Shown here: positions 32,518-41,364 of the stretch, piece after piece
Position numbering within the stretch: position 1 is the first letter of the stretch
Layout of the letters: every line of letters begins with the position of its first letter
From: a virus
Length of the DNA: 64,000 bases
Strand: one strand, 5' to 3'
Virus record (IMG/VR): IMGVR_UViG_3300028364_000014
Location: 173,911 to 237,910 of that record
Notes under the pieces: generated by a model
What the model saw: only the letters and a program-made list of their open reading frames with translations
Databases searched by the model: none
What the model was told of the DNA's origin: nothing
Translations under genes and position numbers: made by a program

Positions 32518-33282
32518 TTATTCTCCTATAAAACTATTTTTAACTTTATAATTAGATGATTTTACACACTCATCGTACAACCTTCTATTAGTAGCTTCCT
32601 TACTAGGTATAGCGTTATGCTTATGAAATTGGTGAATACAAAAAGGACTCTCTATAAATTTAATGTCCATATTCTTTTTACTAACCCTAGCAGCAAACTC
32701 AGTGTCATCGTAACCATAACCATTAGCGAACCGTTCATCAAATCCTCCTAGGTCTAGTAAGTCTTTAGTAGGTATGGATGTAAGAAAATTATAATGTGCT
32801 GGCCTATAAATAGGATGTATAAACCAAGAATTATCTTTACCCACCTCAATAGTACTTTTAGCACGTAGTTTTACAACTATATTATCCACATCTAATTTGT
32901 TCGAAGCCTCTTCACTTAATGAATAGCAACAAAATACAAGGTATTGATTATCCTTAGAATTATTGTTAACAAAAGATAAAACGTCACCAACATGTAAGCA
33001 TTCTGGTGCTTGTATTATTACTATATCCCCTCTAATTAAACTAAATCCCATGTTGAATGGTATACAAGGATTTATATGGTGCTTATCTTCAGGTTCTATT
33101 CTTACTAATTTAACGAAACTAAATTCATCAGCAAAGTCTTCTATACGTTGGGAAGGTTCACTCGCATCATCCACTATTATATATTCAAAATCCTTATATA
33201 CTGACTGCTTCATAGTTTTCAAAGTCTTTAATAAAACCTCTTTACGATTATGATAAGCAGACACTATTGATATTTTTGTCAT
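32518..33282 (-). CDS. Family 2 glycosyltransferase
   Basis: 254 residues from the ATG at 33282 with AAGGTG upstream; the frame is open further but only from a TTG. The GT-A start ISIVSAYHNRKEVL, the strand YIIVDDASEPS and the later GGFDERFANGYGYDDTEFAAR (an ED-type motif) are typical of GT2 and of the C-terminal 'galactosyltransferase' region. It would transfer a sugar from an NDP donor. It overlaps the tail of the frameshifted glycosyltransferase upstream by a few bases. Confidence 0.85.
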   Translation of the reverse strand: MTKISIVSAYHNRKEVLLKTLKTMKQSVYKDFEYIIVDDASEPSQRIEDFADEFSFVKLVRIEPEDKHHINPCIPFNMGFSLIRGDIVIIQAPECLHVGDVLSFVNNNSKDNQYLVFCCYSLSEEASNKLDVDNIVVKLRAKSTIEVGKDNSWFIHPIYRPAHYNFLTSIPTKDLLDLGGFDERFANGYGYDDTEFAARVSKKNMDIKFIESPFCIHQFHKHNAIPSKEATNRRLYDECVKSSNYKVKNSFIGE

Positions 33283-33283
33283 A

Positions 33284-33385
33284 TTAATTAAACACCTTAT
33301 ATAAAATTTTTTCAAACTGATCTACTCTATTCATTACACTGTGGTTCTCATGAACAAACCTCAGGCCCTCTTCTCTAACATCCAT
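33284..33385 (-). pseudogene. Out-of-frame C-terminal tail of the upstream glycosyltransferase
   Basis: 33 codons starting MDVREEGLRFVHENHSVMNR and ending LYKVFN. This is the typical final helix of GT-B glycosyltransferases (E-G-L-x-F-V-x-E-N-H-S-x-x-N-R). It lies directly behind the stop of 33387-34190 but one base out of phase. A single extra or missing base in the six-A run at 33400-33405 would join the two. It is therefore probably the lost end of that gene rather than a separate one. Confidence 0.65.
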
Positions 33386-33386
33386 A

Positions 33387-34190
33387 TTAGTTATTTGGAT
33401 TTTTTAAACACTCATCCACTACACTCAAAACATTCTCTTTTGTTATTGGTATATAATGTTTATGAGCAAGCATTCCAGATAGTTTAAAATCTTCCGTCTC
33501 TTCGGCAAATAATAAAGACCCTGTTGCAGGTATTTCAAAATATTTTGCTAGTACATACTTAAATATAGAGGCTGTGGCTATACCACAGTAGTAAGAATGT
33601 AATAAATTAGAATAAGAATCACCCTGGTATTGTGGCGGTCTGTAATCAATAGTACTATGTTTCTTATTAACTATAAACTGTCGAAAAGTATATACTTCTT
33701 TATTGAGGGACCCAGACAACAAACACTTCATTATAGGCTTTTCATTTAACTTAAAATTAATATATCTTTCATGTGGAGAAAAAAAATGCAACATAGTTTC
33801 ATTTTTTGCTAGAAATTGAGGGTACATCTGCTTAAAATACTCAGCTGTCTGCGATAGTATAATATCACACCTATTAAATACTTTTATTTTATTTACTAGA
33901 CAGTCTTTATTACCATAACATTGTAAATCTCCTGACCACATTATTAATTTTATACGCTTATTAAGTTCTAAAAGTCCAGGTATCAACCCTGGTCTATTAT
34001 GATAAGGAACTGCCCACATCAAGACCACATCAGTATCATCATCTACGTAAACCTTATTAGCAAATCTTATTTCAAAATTAAATCGTTTTTGTATTTCATA
34101 CCATAAAGGAGCCATAACACTTAGCGTACTTTTATAGTCAGGTGTCCACAAATTCTCATAGAATTTAGGAATTATTATTACACCTTTCAT
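33387..34190 (-). CDS. GT-B glycosyltransferase (group 1 / CgeB-like), C-terminus frameshifted
   Basis: 267 residues. The second half carries KYFEIPATGSLLFAEETED, the nucleotide-sugar-binding signature of group 1 / CgeB-like transferases, followed by the AHKHYIPI and VVDECLKN helix that normally runs on into a final helix. That helix is found one frame away at 33284-33385. The first half has the usual DVVLMWAVPYH and KLIMWSGD strands. The truncation removes only the last helix, so activity may survive. Confidence 0.78.
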   Translation of the reverse strand: MKGVIIIPKFYENLWTPDYKSTLSVMAPLWYEIQKRFNFEIRFANKVYVDDDTDVVLMWAVPYHNRPGLIPGLLELNKRIKLIMWSGDLQCYGNKDCLVNKIKVFNRCDIILSQTAEYFKQMYPQFLAKNETMLHFFSPHERYINFKLNEKPIMKCLLSGSLNKEVYTFRQFIVNKKHSTIDYRPPQYQGDSYSNLLHSYYCGIATASIFKYVLAKYFEIPATGSLLFAEETEDFKLSGMLAHKHYIPITKENVLSVVDECLKNPNN

Positions 34191-34191
34191 A

Positions 34192-34683
34192 TTATAACTC
34201 TCCTATTATTGTATAAAGAGAAGTTCGGTCATCTTTTACATACGGCTCTACGGTAACTTTTCCCTGACTACGTAATTCTCTAAACTCCTCTCTACTACTA
34301 GTGGTGTGTTGAAAATCTATAATATTTATTTTTCCATTACCAACTAAAATTTCTTCTATTTTAATATCATTATGACTAACCTCTATTCTATTTAAAGCAT
34401 CAAGTATGTATTCAACCTGATCCTGCCAATCAATAGGTCTTGAATGTTTATTTATCTCCATCCCCATGTAATCCATTACTATTGAATTAGTGTTAAAACT
34501 AATTACTTTAGGCACCCTATCAAAATCTTTCATCTTGTTCAACCAAAAAACTTCTTTATTAACAAAGTCATAATGGCTATACTTATCATGTATAACTTTT
34601 TTAACAAAGACAGCTTTAACTTGAGAAGTAACTTGTAAAGATGCATCAAGGTAATATATTATAGACGTATTATTAGATCGCAT
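34192..34683 (-). CDS. Protein-kinase-like fold protein
   Basis: 163 residues from the ATG at 34683 (AGGAGG about 12 bases upstream); an 18-codon longer frame exists inside the upstream gene. The catalytic-loop-like sequence VSHNDIKIEEILV resembles H-x-D-x-K-x-x-N, with Glu-Ile in place of the usual Asn, and NIIDFQHTT resembles the metal-binding DFG/DFD. The N-lobe is short (VFVKKVI holds a possible ATP-binding Lys). It may be a small-molecule or sugar kinase (Kdo-kinase or LPS-kinase-like). The altered Asn makes activity uncertain. Confidence 0.6.
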   Translation of the reverse strand: MRSNNTSIIYYLDASLQVTSQVKAVFVKKVIHDKYSHYDFVNKEVFWLNKMKDFDRVPKVISFNTNSIVMDYMGMEINKHSRPIDWQDQVEYILDALNRIEVSHNDIKIEEILVGNGKINIIDFQHTTSSREEFRELRSQGKVTVEPYVKDDRTSLYTIIGEL

Positions 34684-35317
34684 TACAGATGTATAACCTC
34701 CTATCATGCTGTCCGGGATCATCCAAAGATTTAGCATAAATTAAATCAACATTAGTATAAATAGTTTTTATAACTTCTAACTGAGCGTCTTGATTTTCAC
34801 CATTAAGTTCTATTAGTAGATGATTAGAAATTGATTTTATATAATTTAATACTTCTCTCCAATTTTTAATCCACATTATCATAGATAGAAAAAAACATAT
34901 ATCAATTTTTTCTGAAAGTACAAAATCACTTACGTTTGAAATGGGCCTATTGTCTAAGTCAAAGTTATAAAAATTAATATTATGTGTATCATTATAATCT
35001 CGTATAAGATTAGCAGTATTAATACAATTAAAATCTCGATCAATTCCTACACCGTAGCGTATAACTGGTGCCAGCTCATGTAACATTCCTCCAACATTGC
35101 AGCCTATATCTAACACGGTTTTATCTTTAAAATCAAATTTTACATCTACTAATCTCATTTGATTATCTCTTTGTCCCTTATACACTTCTCCCTTCAATTT
35201 CAAAGTATGGTAGCCAGCATCATATTTGGTACCACCATAAGGTTGTTTTGGGTTTTTAGCATGCATAGCCATCCTTAATACTTTTTCTTTTGTCATATCT
35301 CCTATTCTATAAGTCAT
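34673..35317 (-). CDS. Class I SAM-dependent methyltransferase
   Basis: 214 residues. Motif I TVLDIGCNVGGMLHEL at about 57-72, acidic GIDRD after the second strand, and IDICFFLSMIMWI in the motif IV position. This matches FkbM/type-12-like and other methyltransferases of sugar clusters. The AGGAGG before the first ATG supports the start. It overlaps the kinase-like gene by 11 bases. Substrate unknown. Confidence 0.8.
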   Translation of the reverse strand: MTYRIGDMTKEKVLRMAMHAKNPKQPYGGTKYDAGYHTLKLKGEVYKGQRDNQMRLVDVKFDFKDKTVLDIGCNVGGMLHELAPVIRYGVGIDRDFNCINTANLIRDYNDTHNINFYNFDLDNRPISNVSDFVLSEKIDICFFLSMIMWIKNWREVLNYIKSISNHLLIELNGENQDAQLEVIKTIYTNVDLIYAKSLDDPGQHDRRLYICNAI

Positions 35318-36150
35318 TATATATACCCCTCCTGTTTTAATAGAGTAGTCATGCTACAATTTCTTTTAAATCCATTAGTATTAACATATTGCTTACTCTC
35401 TTTTCTTCCATTATACCAATGAACACACATAACATTATTATTTATACAACTTAAATCTACACCCCTGTAAAGCTTCTGTATCGTAACATTTGGTGGATGA
35501 ATGTTATATGGGTAATAAGTCTCAAACCTAGTACCTATAACATTACCAAACTTATATAAAGAATCTAACGTAGGGTAATGAGTATTAAGCAGACTAGCCC
35601 CAAAAACTTCATGAGTATGCGGAGGTTTAACATTTTTAACAGCTTTAATCACAGACTGCAAATATACCGTATTCTTGGCGTGTATCATGATTCCTATACT
35701 ATGCCCTCCACCTGTACCGTATATGAACGAAACAATATCAGTAACCTCTTCTATCGGGACATTACCATGGTATTCTATGTTACGAAAATGTTCCATAGGC
35801 TTTAACCAAAGAACATCAAAGTCAGACCACACACCCCCTATGGTATAAAGTATGTAATACCTAAATATATCAGACCTTAGTATACCATGAAGTGCTGATG
35901 ATATACCATAATCATCTAAATCTATAGTTACTATATTCACATAGCCTAGTTTTTTTACTTCCTGAAAATAATCTTGGCCTGTATAATCGGGAATGTACCT
36001 AGCTTTCCCTTTGTAACCTTGTTTCGCAATGTAAACATTTATTTTCCATTCAGGATTATATTTATGAAATGAAACTACAGTAAGCATCTGTAGTTTTGAC
36101 ATTGGACTTCCGTCCCAATATAAGTGTAATTCGTGAGGTATAAGATCCAT
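35317..36150 (-). CDS. GT32-type glycosyltransferase (DXD sugar-binding)
   Basis: 277 residues. The start IPHELHLYWDG and the core ILRSDIFRYYILYTIGGVW followed by SDFDVLWLKP are the hallmarks of capsular-type GT32 transferases; the D-x-D binds the metal and NDP-sugar. VHWYNGRKES near the end matches the family's final W/H region. It shares one base with genes on each side, so the whole stretch reads as one operon. Confidence 0.87.
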   Translation of the reverse strand: MDLIPHELHLYWDGSPMSKLQMLTVVSFHKYNPEWKINVYIAKQGYKGKARYIPDYTGQDYFQEVKKLGYVNIVTIDLDDYGISSALHGILRSDIFRYYILYTIGGVWSDFDVLWLKPMEHFRNIEYHGNVPIEEVTDIVSFIYGTGGGHSIGIMIHAKNTVYLQSVIKAVKNVKPPHTHEVFGASLLNTHYPTLDSLYKFGNVIGTRFETYYPYNIHPPNVTIQKLYRGVDLSCINNNVMCVHWYNGRKESKQYVNTNGFKRNCSMTTLLKQEGYI

Positions 36151-36719
36151 TATATCACTAGCTCCTCTAAAATCCCCTCTAAATCATACGTACGTTGTTC
36201 ATGCACACACTCATAAAACCCTTTTCTATCTACCTCTTCTAATTTTTGGATAAGATATGTTTCTACTCTACCACTTAATTTTTTAGAAGACTCAATCATA
36301 TGTGCAGGACGTTTATTAGTATTAAAGTCTTCCCGTTTAATAGTTTCAATAGATAATCTATCCATCATCTCACCAACACTGTATACTATATCATCACTCA
36401 TCCAGTTCTCAAGAGAAGGAATTTCTTTAGATGTTCTCACATTATGAATAAATCTATTAATATTAGCCTTAGATGCTACACGATATTCACCCACACTGCG
36501 AGCCACCCACTCCATTGCCGCGATTGATTCATAACCCTTTGTACCAGATTTTCTAATATCAATCACAACAGCATTGGCAACATAACAACGGAAATTAGCA
36601 TCGGCCAGTATATAAACGAACTCCATTATATTTTTTGTTTCTTCTGCCGAAAAATGATTACAAAAAATACCTTCTATGTGTTTAAAAAAATCTGTAAAAT
36701 CTAAATCTTCTAATATCAT
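36150..36719 (-). CDS. Hypothetical protein of the sugar block
   Basis: 189 residues from the ATG at 36719, eight bases after GGGGG; the frame also opens two codons earlier at a TTG. All-helical in appearance, no Cys cluster, with WMSDDIVYSVGEMMDRLS near the middle. I recognise no family. It lies between the epimerase and the GT32 gene, overlapping the latter by one base, so it probably takes part in the same pathway. Confidence 0.6.
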   Translation of the reverse strand: MILEDLDFTDFFKHIEGIFCNHFSAEETKNIMEFVYILADANFRCYVANAVVIDIRKSGTKGYESIAAMEWVARSVGEYRVASKANINRFIHNVRTSKEIPSLENWMSDDIVYSVGEMMDRLSIETIKREDFNTNKRPAHMIESSKKLSGRVETYLIQKLEEVDRKGFYECVHEQRTYDLEGILEELVI

Positions 36720-36734
36720 TATCAACTGCCCCCT

Positions 36735-37802
36735 TTATTTCCCTAAAAGTATGTTTATTACTGTGTCTGATACATCGTCTTTTGTATAGTCCTCGGGAGG
36801 AACCCAAAAATATGTCCTATCTTTAATAACATTAAACACATTTACTATTTGAGCAGTATCTGTGCCTACTAAAATATTAGAGCCGCACTCTATTGTTTCT
36901 TGTCTTTCTGTACTCTCTCTAATAGTAATAGAGGGTACATTAAAAAGGCAAGCTTCTTCTTGGCAGGTGCCAGAGTCAGAAATAATAACTTTTGCACTTT
37001 GTTCTAGTTTTATAAAATCAAAGAAGCCAAAAGGCTCGGACATTAATACACCATCAGCCACAGTAATCTTAAATTTATCAATTTTATCTTTAGTTCTAGG
37101 ATGCACAGAAAAAATTACTTTCATCTGCTTACTGATAATATTCAAAGCACTCACTATACCTAGTAACGACTCTTTATTGTCTACGTTCTCAGTTCTGTGT
37201 GCGGTCACAAGCACAAAATCCCTATACCCAAGACCTAGTTTATTAAGTATATCACTATTATCTATCTCATTAATATAACTCTGAATAACTTCATTAATAG
37301 GATTACCTATTTTAAACACAAAATTCTTATGGAAACCTTCAGCCAATAAGTTTTGTTTACTATTATCTGTGTATGGTAAATTGTACTTCGACACATGATC
37401 TATAATACGCCTATTAGTTTCTTCTGGAAGACGTTCATCATAGCATCTATTCCCCGCTTCCATATGATAGACAGGTATATTATATTTTTCTGCTATTATA
37501 GATAGTAAGCCAGAATTAGTGTCGCCTAACAATAATACCTTATCTGGTTTCTCTTTTAATAAAACTCGTTCAAATTGAATGATGGCACTGGATAAGAAGG
37601 TTCCAATAGAGTGCCCTTCGTTAGTAAAATAATAATCAGGCTTACGTATTTTTAGCTCATCAAAAAATTTACCACTCAAATTATAATCATAGTTCTGATT
37701 TGTGTAAATAAATATATGATCTACTACCCCATCCAACTTATTTATTAACACACTAAGGCGGATTAATTCTGGTCTTGTCCCCGCTACTGTTAAAATTTTC
37801 AT
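36735..37802 (-). CDS. UDP-N-acetylglucosamine 2-epimerase-like protein
   Basis: 355 residues, the normal length for WecB/FnlC-type epimerases. Motifs: TVAGTRPELI at the N-terminus, VLLLGDTNSGL, YHMEAGNRCYDERLPEE with its conserved Glu residues, VTAHRTENVDN, HPRTKDK and SDSGTCQEEACLF. These enzymes swap the C2 configuration of UDP-GlcNAc or of its 6-deoxy products. With the dehydratase and RmlD-like reductase it makes up the three activities needed for UDP-L-FucNAc or UDP-L-QuiNAc. GGAG precedes the ATG. Confidence 0.93.
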   Translation of the reverse strand: MKILTVAGTRPELIRLSVLINKLDGVVDHIFIYTNQNYDYNLSGKFFDELKIRKPDYYFTNEGHSIGTFLSSAIIQFERVLLKEKPDKVLLLGDTNSGLLSIIAEKYNIPVYHMEAGNRCYDERLPEETNRRIIDHVSKYNLPYTDNSKQNLLAEGFHKNFVFKIGNPINEVIQSYINEIDNSDILNKLGLGYRDFVLVTAHRTENVDNKESLLGIVSALNIISKQMKVIFSVHPRTKDKIDKFKITVADGVLMSEPFGFFDFIKLEQSAKVIISDSGTCQEEACLFNVPSITIRESTERQETIECGSNILVGTDTAQIVNVFNVIKDRTYFWVPPEDYTKDDVSDTVINILLGK

Positions 37803-37803
37803 A

Positions 37804-38007
37804 TTAACTCCACATATGTTCTTGGTATAAATATTCTTTTGGCATTGACAAATTCAAGCTAACATAGTTAATTTTTCCACATTTTCTACATTTTTCTATG
37901 ACCCTACATCCAGGGCAATTACCAATACCAAAACCTATTCTTTTTGTCATTTGTATTTTAATTTCCTTGTAGTCATGCCAACAGAATTTAAAAAAATTAT
38001 TAATCAT
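37804..38007 (-). CDS. Small zinc-ribbon-like protein
   Basis: 67 residues from the ATG at 38007, which shares TAATG with the end of the upstream glycosyltransferase. It contains CWHDYKE near the start, C-P-G-C and C-R-K-C-G, a plausible zinc site. Similar small phage proteins have no assigned function. It precedes the epimerase by one base. Confidence 0.6.
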   Translation of the reverse strand: MINNFFKFCWHDYKEIKIQMTKRIGFGIGNCPGCRVIEKCRKCGKINYVSLNLSMPKEYLYQEHMWS

Positions 38008-38759
38008 TACTTTATCCAATCCGCTGTCTCCCTTGACATACCTACCAAATTAAAATCTGTTATACGTTCAGTAGTATTCCATTTTAACGGAGTATAATGT
38101 GTGTCATGATGTAACACAGTACAACAAGTACCACCTAACCTACCATTATGCTGTGTTCTATTTATAAGGGGACGTAAAGCTTTATAACCATACTCTTTAA
38201 AAAACGCTTGTACTGACCAATCCCAACCCCAAGCTTTATAATATTTTTTAACTAGTGTAGTATCATTCCATGCTTTCTGAAAACAGCCCTCCCAACCTTC
38301 CTTAAATGTACACCAACCGAGCCCTTCAAAAAAAGGTACCTCTTCTAAAGCAGAGTAATCCTCACCTCTAGGGTTAAACCCAAACAGCCCATAGGACATA
38401 AATGTAGTAGGCTTATCTCTAAAATTATTATAATACCAATTAGCTAAATCAATAGCATCAGGAGCTAATAAAAAATCATCCTCTAAATGAACATTAAATG
38501 TAGACCCTGCTGCAAAGGCAGAACTCAGCACATTAAACATATTATCAATAGCACCTTGATGATCGTTTCTACCAATGGAGTTTTTTTTATACAAAATATT
38601 TAAAGCTAATTTAGACTCTTTTAATATTTTAATACATTCCGGAGAATTTTCGGCGCTACAAAAAATTGTATAATCATCCAGCTTTTGTTTTTCTAAACAT
38701 ATTAAAAACTCTTTCAAGTAATTTGGTCTATATCCAACAGGAAAAGTTATAGTTTTCAT
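38007..38759 (-). CDS. GT-A glycosyltransferase-like protein
   Basis: 250 residues. The GT-A arrangement is visible: an N-terminal strand ITFPVGYRPNYL, NSIGRNDHQGAIDNMFN and the D-x-D-like motif HLEDDFLLAPDAIDLANW, typical of glycosyltransferases in phages and of GNT-I/GT13-like proteins. WGWDWSVQAFFKEYG would be the acceptor-side Asp region. It overlaps the neighbouring gene at 38756 by four bases. Confidence 0.78.
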   Translation of the reverse strand: MKTITFPVGYRPNYLKEFLICLEKQKLDDYTIFCSAENSPECIKILKESKLALNILYKKNSIGRNDHQGAIDNMFNVLSSAFAAGSTFNVHLEDDFLLAPDAIDLANWYYNNFRDKPTTFMSYGLFGFNPRGEDYSALEEVPFFEGLGWCTFKEGWEGCFQKAWNDTTLVKKYYKAWGWDWSVQAFFKEYGYKALRPLINRTQHNGRLGGTCCTVLHHDTHYTPLKWNTTERITDFNLVGMSRETADWIK

Positions 38760-39394
38760 ATTTTTATCCTTATTTTTTTATATTTATCAATTATATCCGT
38801 AGCGTAAATACACTTTTTCAGCCCCACTAAATTAGCCTTTATAGGATCAGTTAATAAGGGTTGAACTGCCAGCCAAGGCATCAGTCCGAGAATAAATACC
38901 TCATTACATAATAAATCATGTACATAAATAAACGCTGTTAGTGCCTCTAGCTCCTTATTTTTAAACAATGAGTCTTCTCCATACTTATTATGGAGATTGG
39001 ATTTTTGATAAGTCCAAGAAGGGTTGTCATTACCTGTATAAATTAAAGTAGATTTACTGCATGTTTTTATATGTATGCCAGGAAAAGTACTTTTTGGGTA
39101 TGGTAAGTCACAAGACCAACTTTTCTTACCAACAGGAAGCACTGTTAAATCAGGAGCCGCACTTGGATAGCCGAGCTTTTTTTCCAAATATTCGGCCACA
39201 ATAAACTCTCCAACTTTACCAATTACAATATCGTGGTGTGCTTTTAACGCTCTTCTTTCATTTTTATAATAAGTTTTACTTTGTAAACTCGCACTGGCAA
39301 ACCTACGTGATTTTTCTACATAGTCATTAAATTTTAATTTATCTACCGTATATGGGTCTAAAAATAATACAGTGTTATCGCTATAACAATACAT
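38756..39394 (-). CDS. Possible PD-(D/E)XK nuclease, next to a Dam methylase
   Basis: 212 residues. The segment GKVGEFIVAEYLEKKLG near 58-74 (helix with Glu), then PDLTV and CDL, then GIHIKTCS, fits the E ... D ... (D/E/H)-x-K order of restriction-type nucleases, with His in place of the second acidic residue. A Leu/Ile-rich second half (EVFILGLMPWLAV) could pack the core. It lies seven bases after the Dam-type methylase gene. It could be a restriction partner, but equally a sugar or DNA-modifying protein; low to moderate certainty. Confidence 0.45.
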   Translation of the reverse strand: MYCYSDNTVLFLDPYTVDKLKFNDYVEKSRRFASASLQSKTYYKNERRALKAHHDIVIGKVGEFIVAEYLEKKLGYPSAAPDLTVLPVGKKSWSCDLPYPKSTFPGIHIKTCSKSTLIYTGNDNPSWTYQKSNLHNKYGEDSLFKNKELEALTAFIYVHDLLCNEVFILGLMPWLAVQPLLTDPIKANLVGLKKCIYATDIIDKYKKIRIKI

Positions 39395-39401
39395 AATTCC
39401 C

Positions 39402-40241
39402 TTAAAAATTACTTATAAGTAGTTCTGTTTTAAAATTACGGGCTGTGTTTATAGAGTAATTTATATTATTAATAATTTCTATATTTGCCCAACCCATATA
39501 CAACGAACTTATTTCTTCACAATTATCGTAAGACAAGGTCCAAAAATGCTTAGTGTTTTTTAAAGAGTCAGCCAATCTTATATGATCTTGATAATTAAAC
39601 CCACACTGATATAACTCTTGCCCCTTAACAAAATAAGGTGGGTCTAAGTACAACAAAGCAGTAACTTCGTCATCAGTAATCAACTCAGAAAAATCCAAAG
39701 ACGAACATTTTATATGTTTGTTTTTAAATAATGAATTTAATTTATTAATATTTTTAGATAAATGCCCTGGGGACCATCTACAATCTATTTTATATTTAGA
39801 TTTCTGTTCTTTTCCGCCTAAAGGACCTCCGGATTTAGTTCCTAGTCCTGAAAAAGAAAGTTGATGAATAGTTAATTTCTTAAACCCATACAGTAACCTT
39901 TCTTCGTTGGTCAAGTCATTAAATTTTATATCTTCCAATAGTTGTTTCTTAGCAGTATAAAAATAATCCACAGAAGGGGTAAACTTCTGTATCAATTCTA
40001 TTAACCCGATAGGGTTATTTATAACAGTAAACCACAAACAAGCTATCCCAAAATCAAAATCATTTATCCAAAAACTATTTATACCTGATATAGTGAGTAA
40101 CTCAGTGGTAATTTTTCCACCACCTAAAAAAGGTTCCCTGTATTCAATTATTGTATCATCCTTGCTCAATCCTTCACATAACTTACTAAGTATCTGGTCC
40201 CTTAGTTTAGCTTTACCTCCTGGGTATCTAAAAAACGACAT
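39402..40241 (-). CDS. DNA N6-adenine methyltransferase, Dam type (D12 class)
   Basis: 279 residues, close to T4/E. coli Dam. Motif I-like FRYPGGKAKL at 4-13 and EPFLGGGK at 36-43, and the catalytic DPPY at 200-203 (LLYLDPPYFVKG), followed by LSYDNCEEI. It methylates adenine in DNA, probably to protect phage DNA from host enzymes. The gene is inside the glycosyltransferase block and next to a nuclease-like gene. Confidence 0.93.
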   Translation of the reverse strand: MSFFRYPGGKAKLRDQILSKLCEGLSKDDTIIEYREPFLGGGKITTELLTISGINSFWINDFDFGIACLWFTVINNPIGLIELIQKFTPSVDYFYTAKKQLLEDIKFNDLTNEERLLYGFKKLTIHQLSFSGLGTKSGGPLGGKEQKSKYKIDCRWSPGHLSKNINKLNSLFKNKHIKCSSLDFSELITDDEVTALLYLDPPYFVKGQELYQCGFNYQDHIRLADSLKNTKHFWTLSYDNCEEISSLYMGWANIEIINNINYSINTARNFKTELLISNF

Positions 40242-40245
40242 AAAA

Positions 40246-41364
40246 TTAAATATCCTTTATTTCAGTAATAATTTTATCTGCTATAACTTCCCAAGAAAAA
40301 TTCTCTTTAATATAATTCTTTAGGGTCATTCCTTTCTCTTTTGCTTTATTTTGATTTTCATATACATACTTCATTTTGTTAGCCCCGTCTAATACATCAG
40401 GCTCAGCCCATAACTGTGTTCCATCATACCACGGACTCCAAGGCATGCTATGTACGGGCGTCAACATATGGTTTACTAGATAACTATTGTCTTCTTTTGC
40501 ATACTCTGTTGCGCCGCCAAATCCGGTAACTACGATTGGATTACCAGCAGCTCCAGCAGTAAAACTGGAGAGTCCAAAACCTTCACCCCTATCTAAAGAC
40601 ACATAACAATCACCCCTAGTATGTAAAGAGGTTATTTCATCCTCAGACAGCATATTACCAATAAGAACCATCTTAGGAAAATCAGACATAGGCATATTAT
40701 ACTTTAGAGATTTGATCATTCTAATCACACCTTCTTTTTGCTGATCCGAGTAGTCATTACCGTATGTTTTTAAAACCAGTACTACATCTTTATTACCATT
40801 AAATGCGTGGTAATAAGCCCTTATGAGTGCTTGAGGGCACTTTCGTTCAGTCCACTGACAGATATTATAAAAAACAAAATCAGTGTCTTTTACACCAGCA
40901 ATTTTAAAAGAATCAAAAGAATCAAAAGCTTTAGTACTAATTCCGTGAGGAACTACCCCTATCGGAATAGTCACACCACTATCTTTAAATATCTCCCTAT
41001 TCCACTCACAGCCTACTAATACTTTATCAACAGAATTATTTATAAAAGGCGTCCAATCAGAATGTAACTTAGTAGTCTCCCAAATTGTAAACCCACAATT
41101 TATTTTACCCACTTGTCTATACTTAGACCAAAATTCTGGAGTAGTGTGTATAAAATTAATATTATATAGAATTGAATTTTCAACTAAACTTTTTAATAGT
41201 TTACCATCTTCTCCTAAGTCTGGCTTGCTGTTTTCAAAAGAAATAGGATTGATAGTAATAGGCACACCGGCTTGGTGTAACGCTAGTATATTACCCCTAC
41301 ACGCTTTACCATAACCGCTTGAATCAAAAACCGGTCCTGTATATCTAATTCCTGTTATATCCAT
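40246..41364 (-). CDS. GT4-like glycosyltransferase (group 1)
   Basis: 372 residues. The GT-B pattern is clear: GPVFDSSGYGKACRGNI at the start, FTIWETTKLHSDW, GVVPHGIS, VLVLKTYGND and the C-terminal nucleotide-sugar site CYVSLDRGEGFGLSSFTAGAAG (E-x7-E-like region). These enzymes transfer a sugar from an NDP donor with retention. It follows the ThyX-like gene with no gap and shares architecture with the larger GT at 42066. Confidence 0.9.
   Translation of the reverse strand: MDITGIRYTGPVFDSSGYGKACRGNILALHQAGVPITINPISFENSKPDLGEDGKLLKSLVENSILYNINFIHTTPEFWSKYRQVGKINCGFTIWETTKLHSDWTPFINNSVDKVLVGCEWNREIFKDSGVTIPIGVVPHGISTKAFDSFDSFKIAGVKDTDFVFYNICQWTERKCPQALIRAYYHAFNGNKDVVLVLKTYGNDYSDQQKEGVIRMIKSLKYNMPMSDFPKMVLIGNMLSEDEITSLHTRGDCYVSLDRGEGFGLSSFTAGAAGNPIVVTGFGGATEYAKEDNSYLVNHMLTPVHSMPWSPWYDGTQLWAEPDVLDGANKMKYVYENQNKAKEKGMTLKNYIKENFSWEVIADKIITEIKDI

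Noticed and set aside
33390-33415. Programmed -1 frameshift at T TTA AAA near the end of the glycosyltransferase
   Set aside because: The heptamer is in the right phase, but the -1 frame hits TAA three codons later; the lost tail needs a +1 shift.
36862-37278. 138-codon plus-strand frame opposite the epimerase
   Set aside because: Mirror frame of a highly conserved enzyme; no independent evidence.
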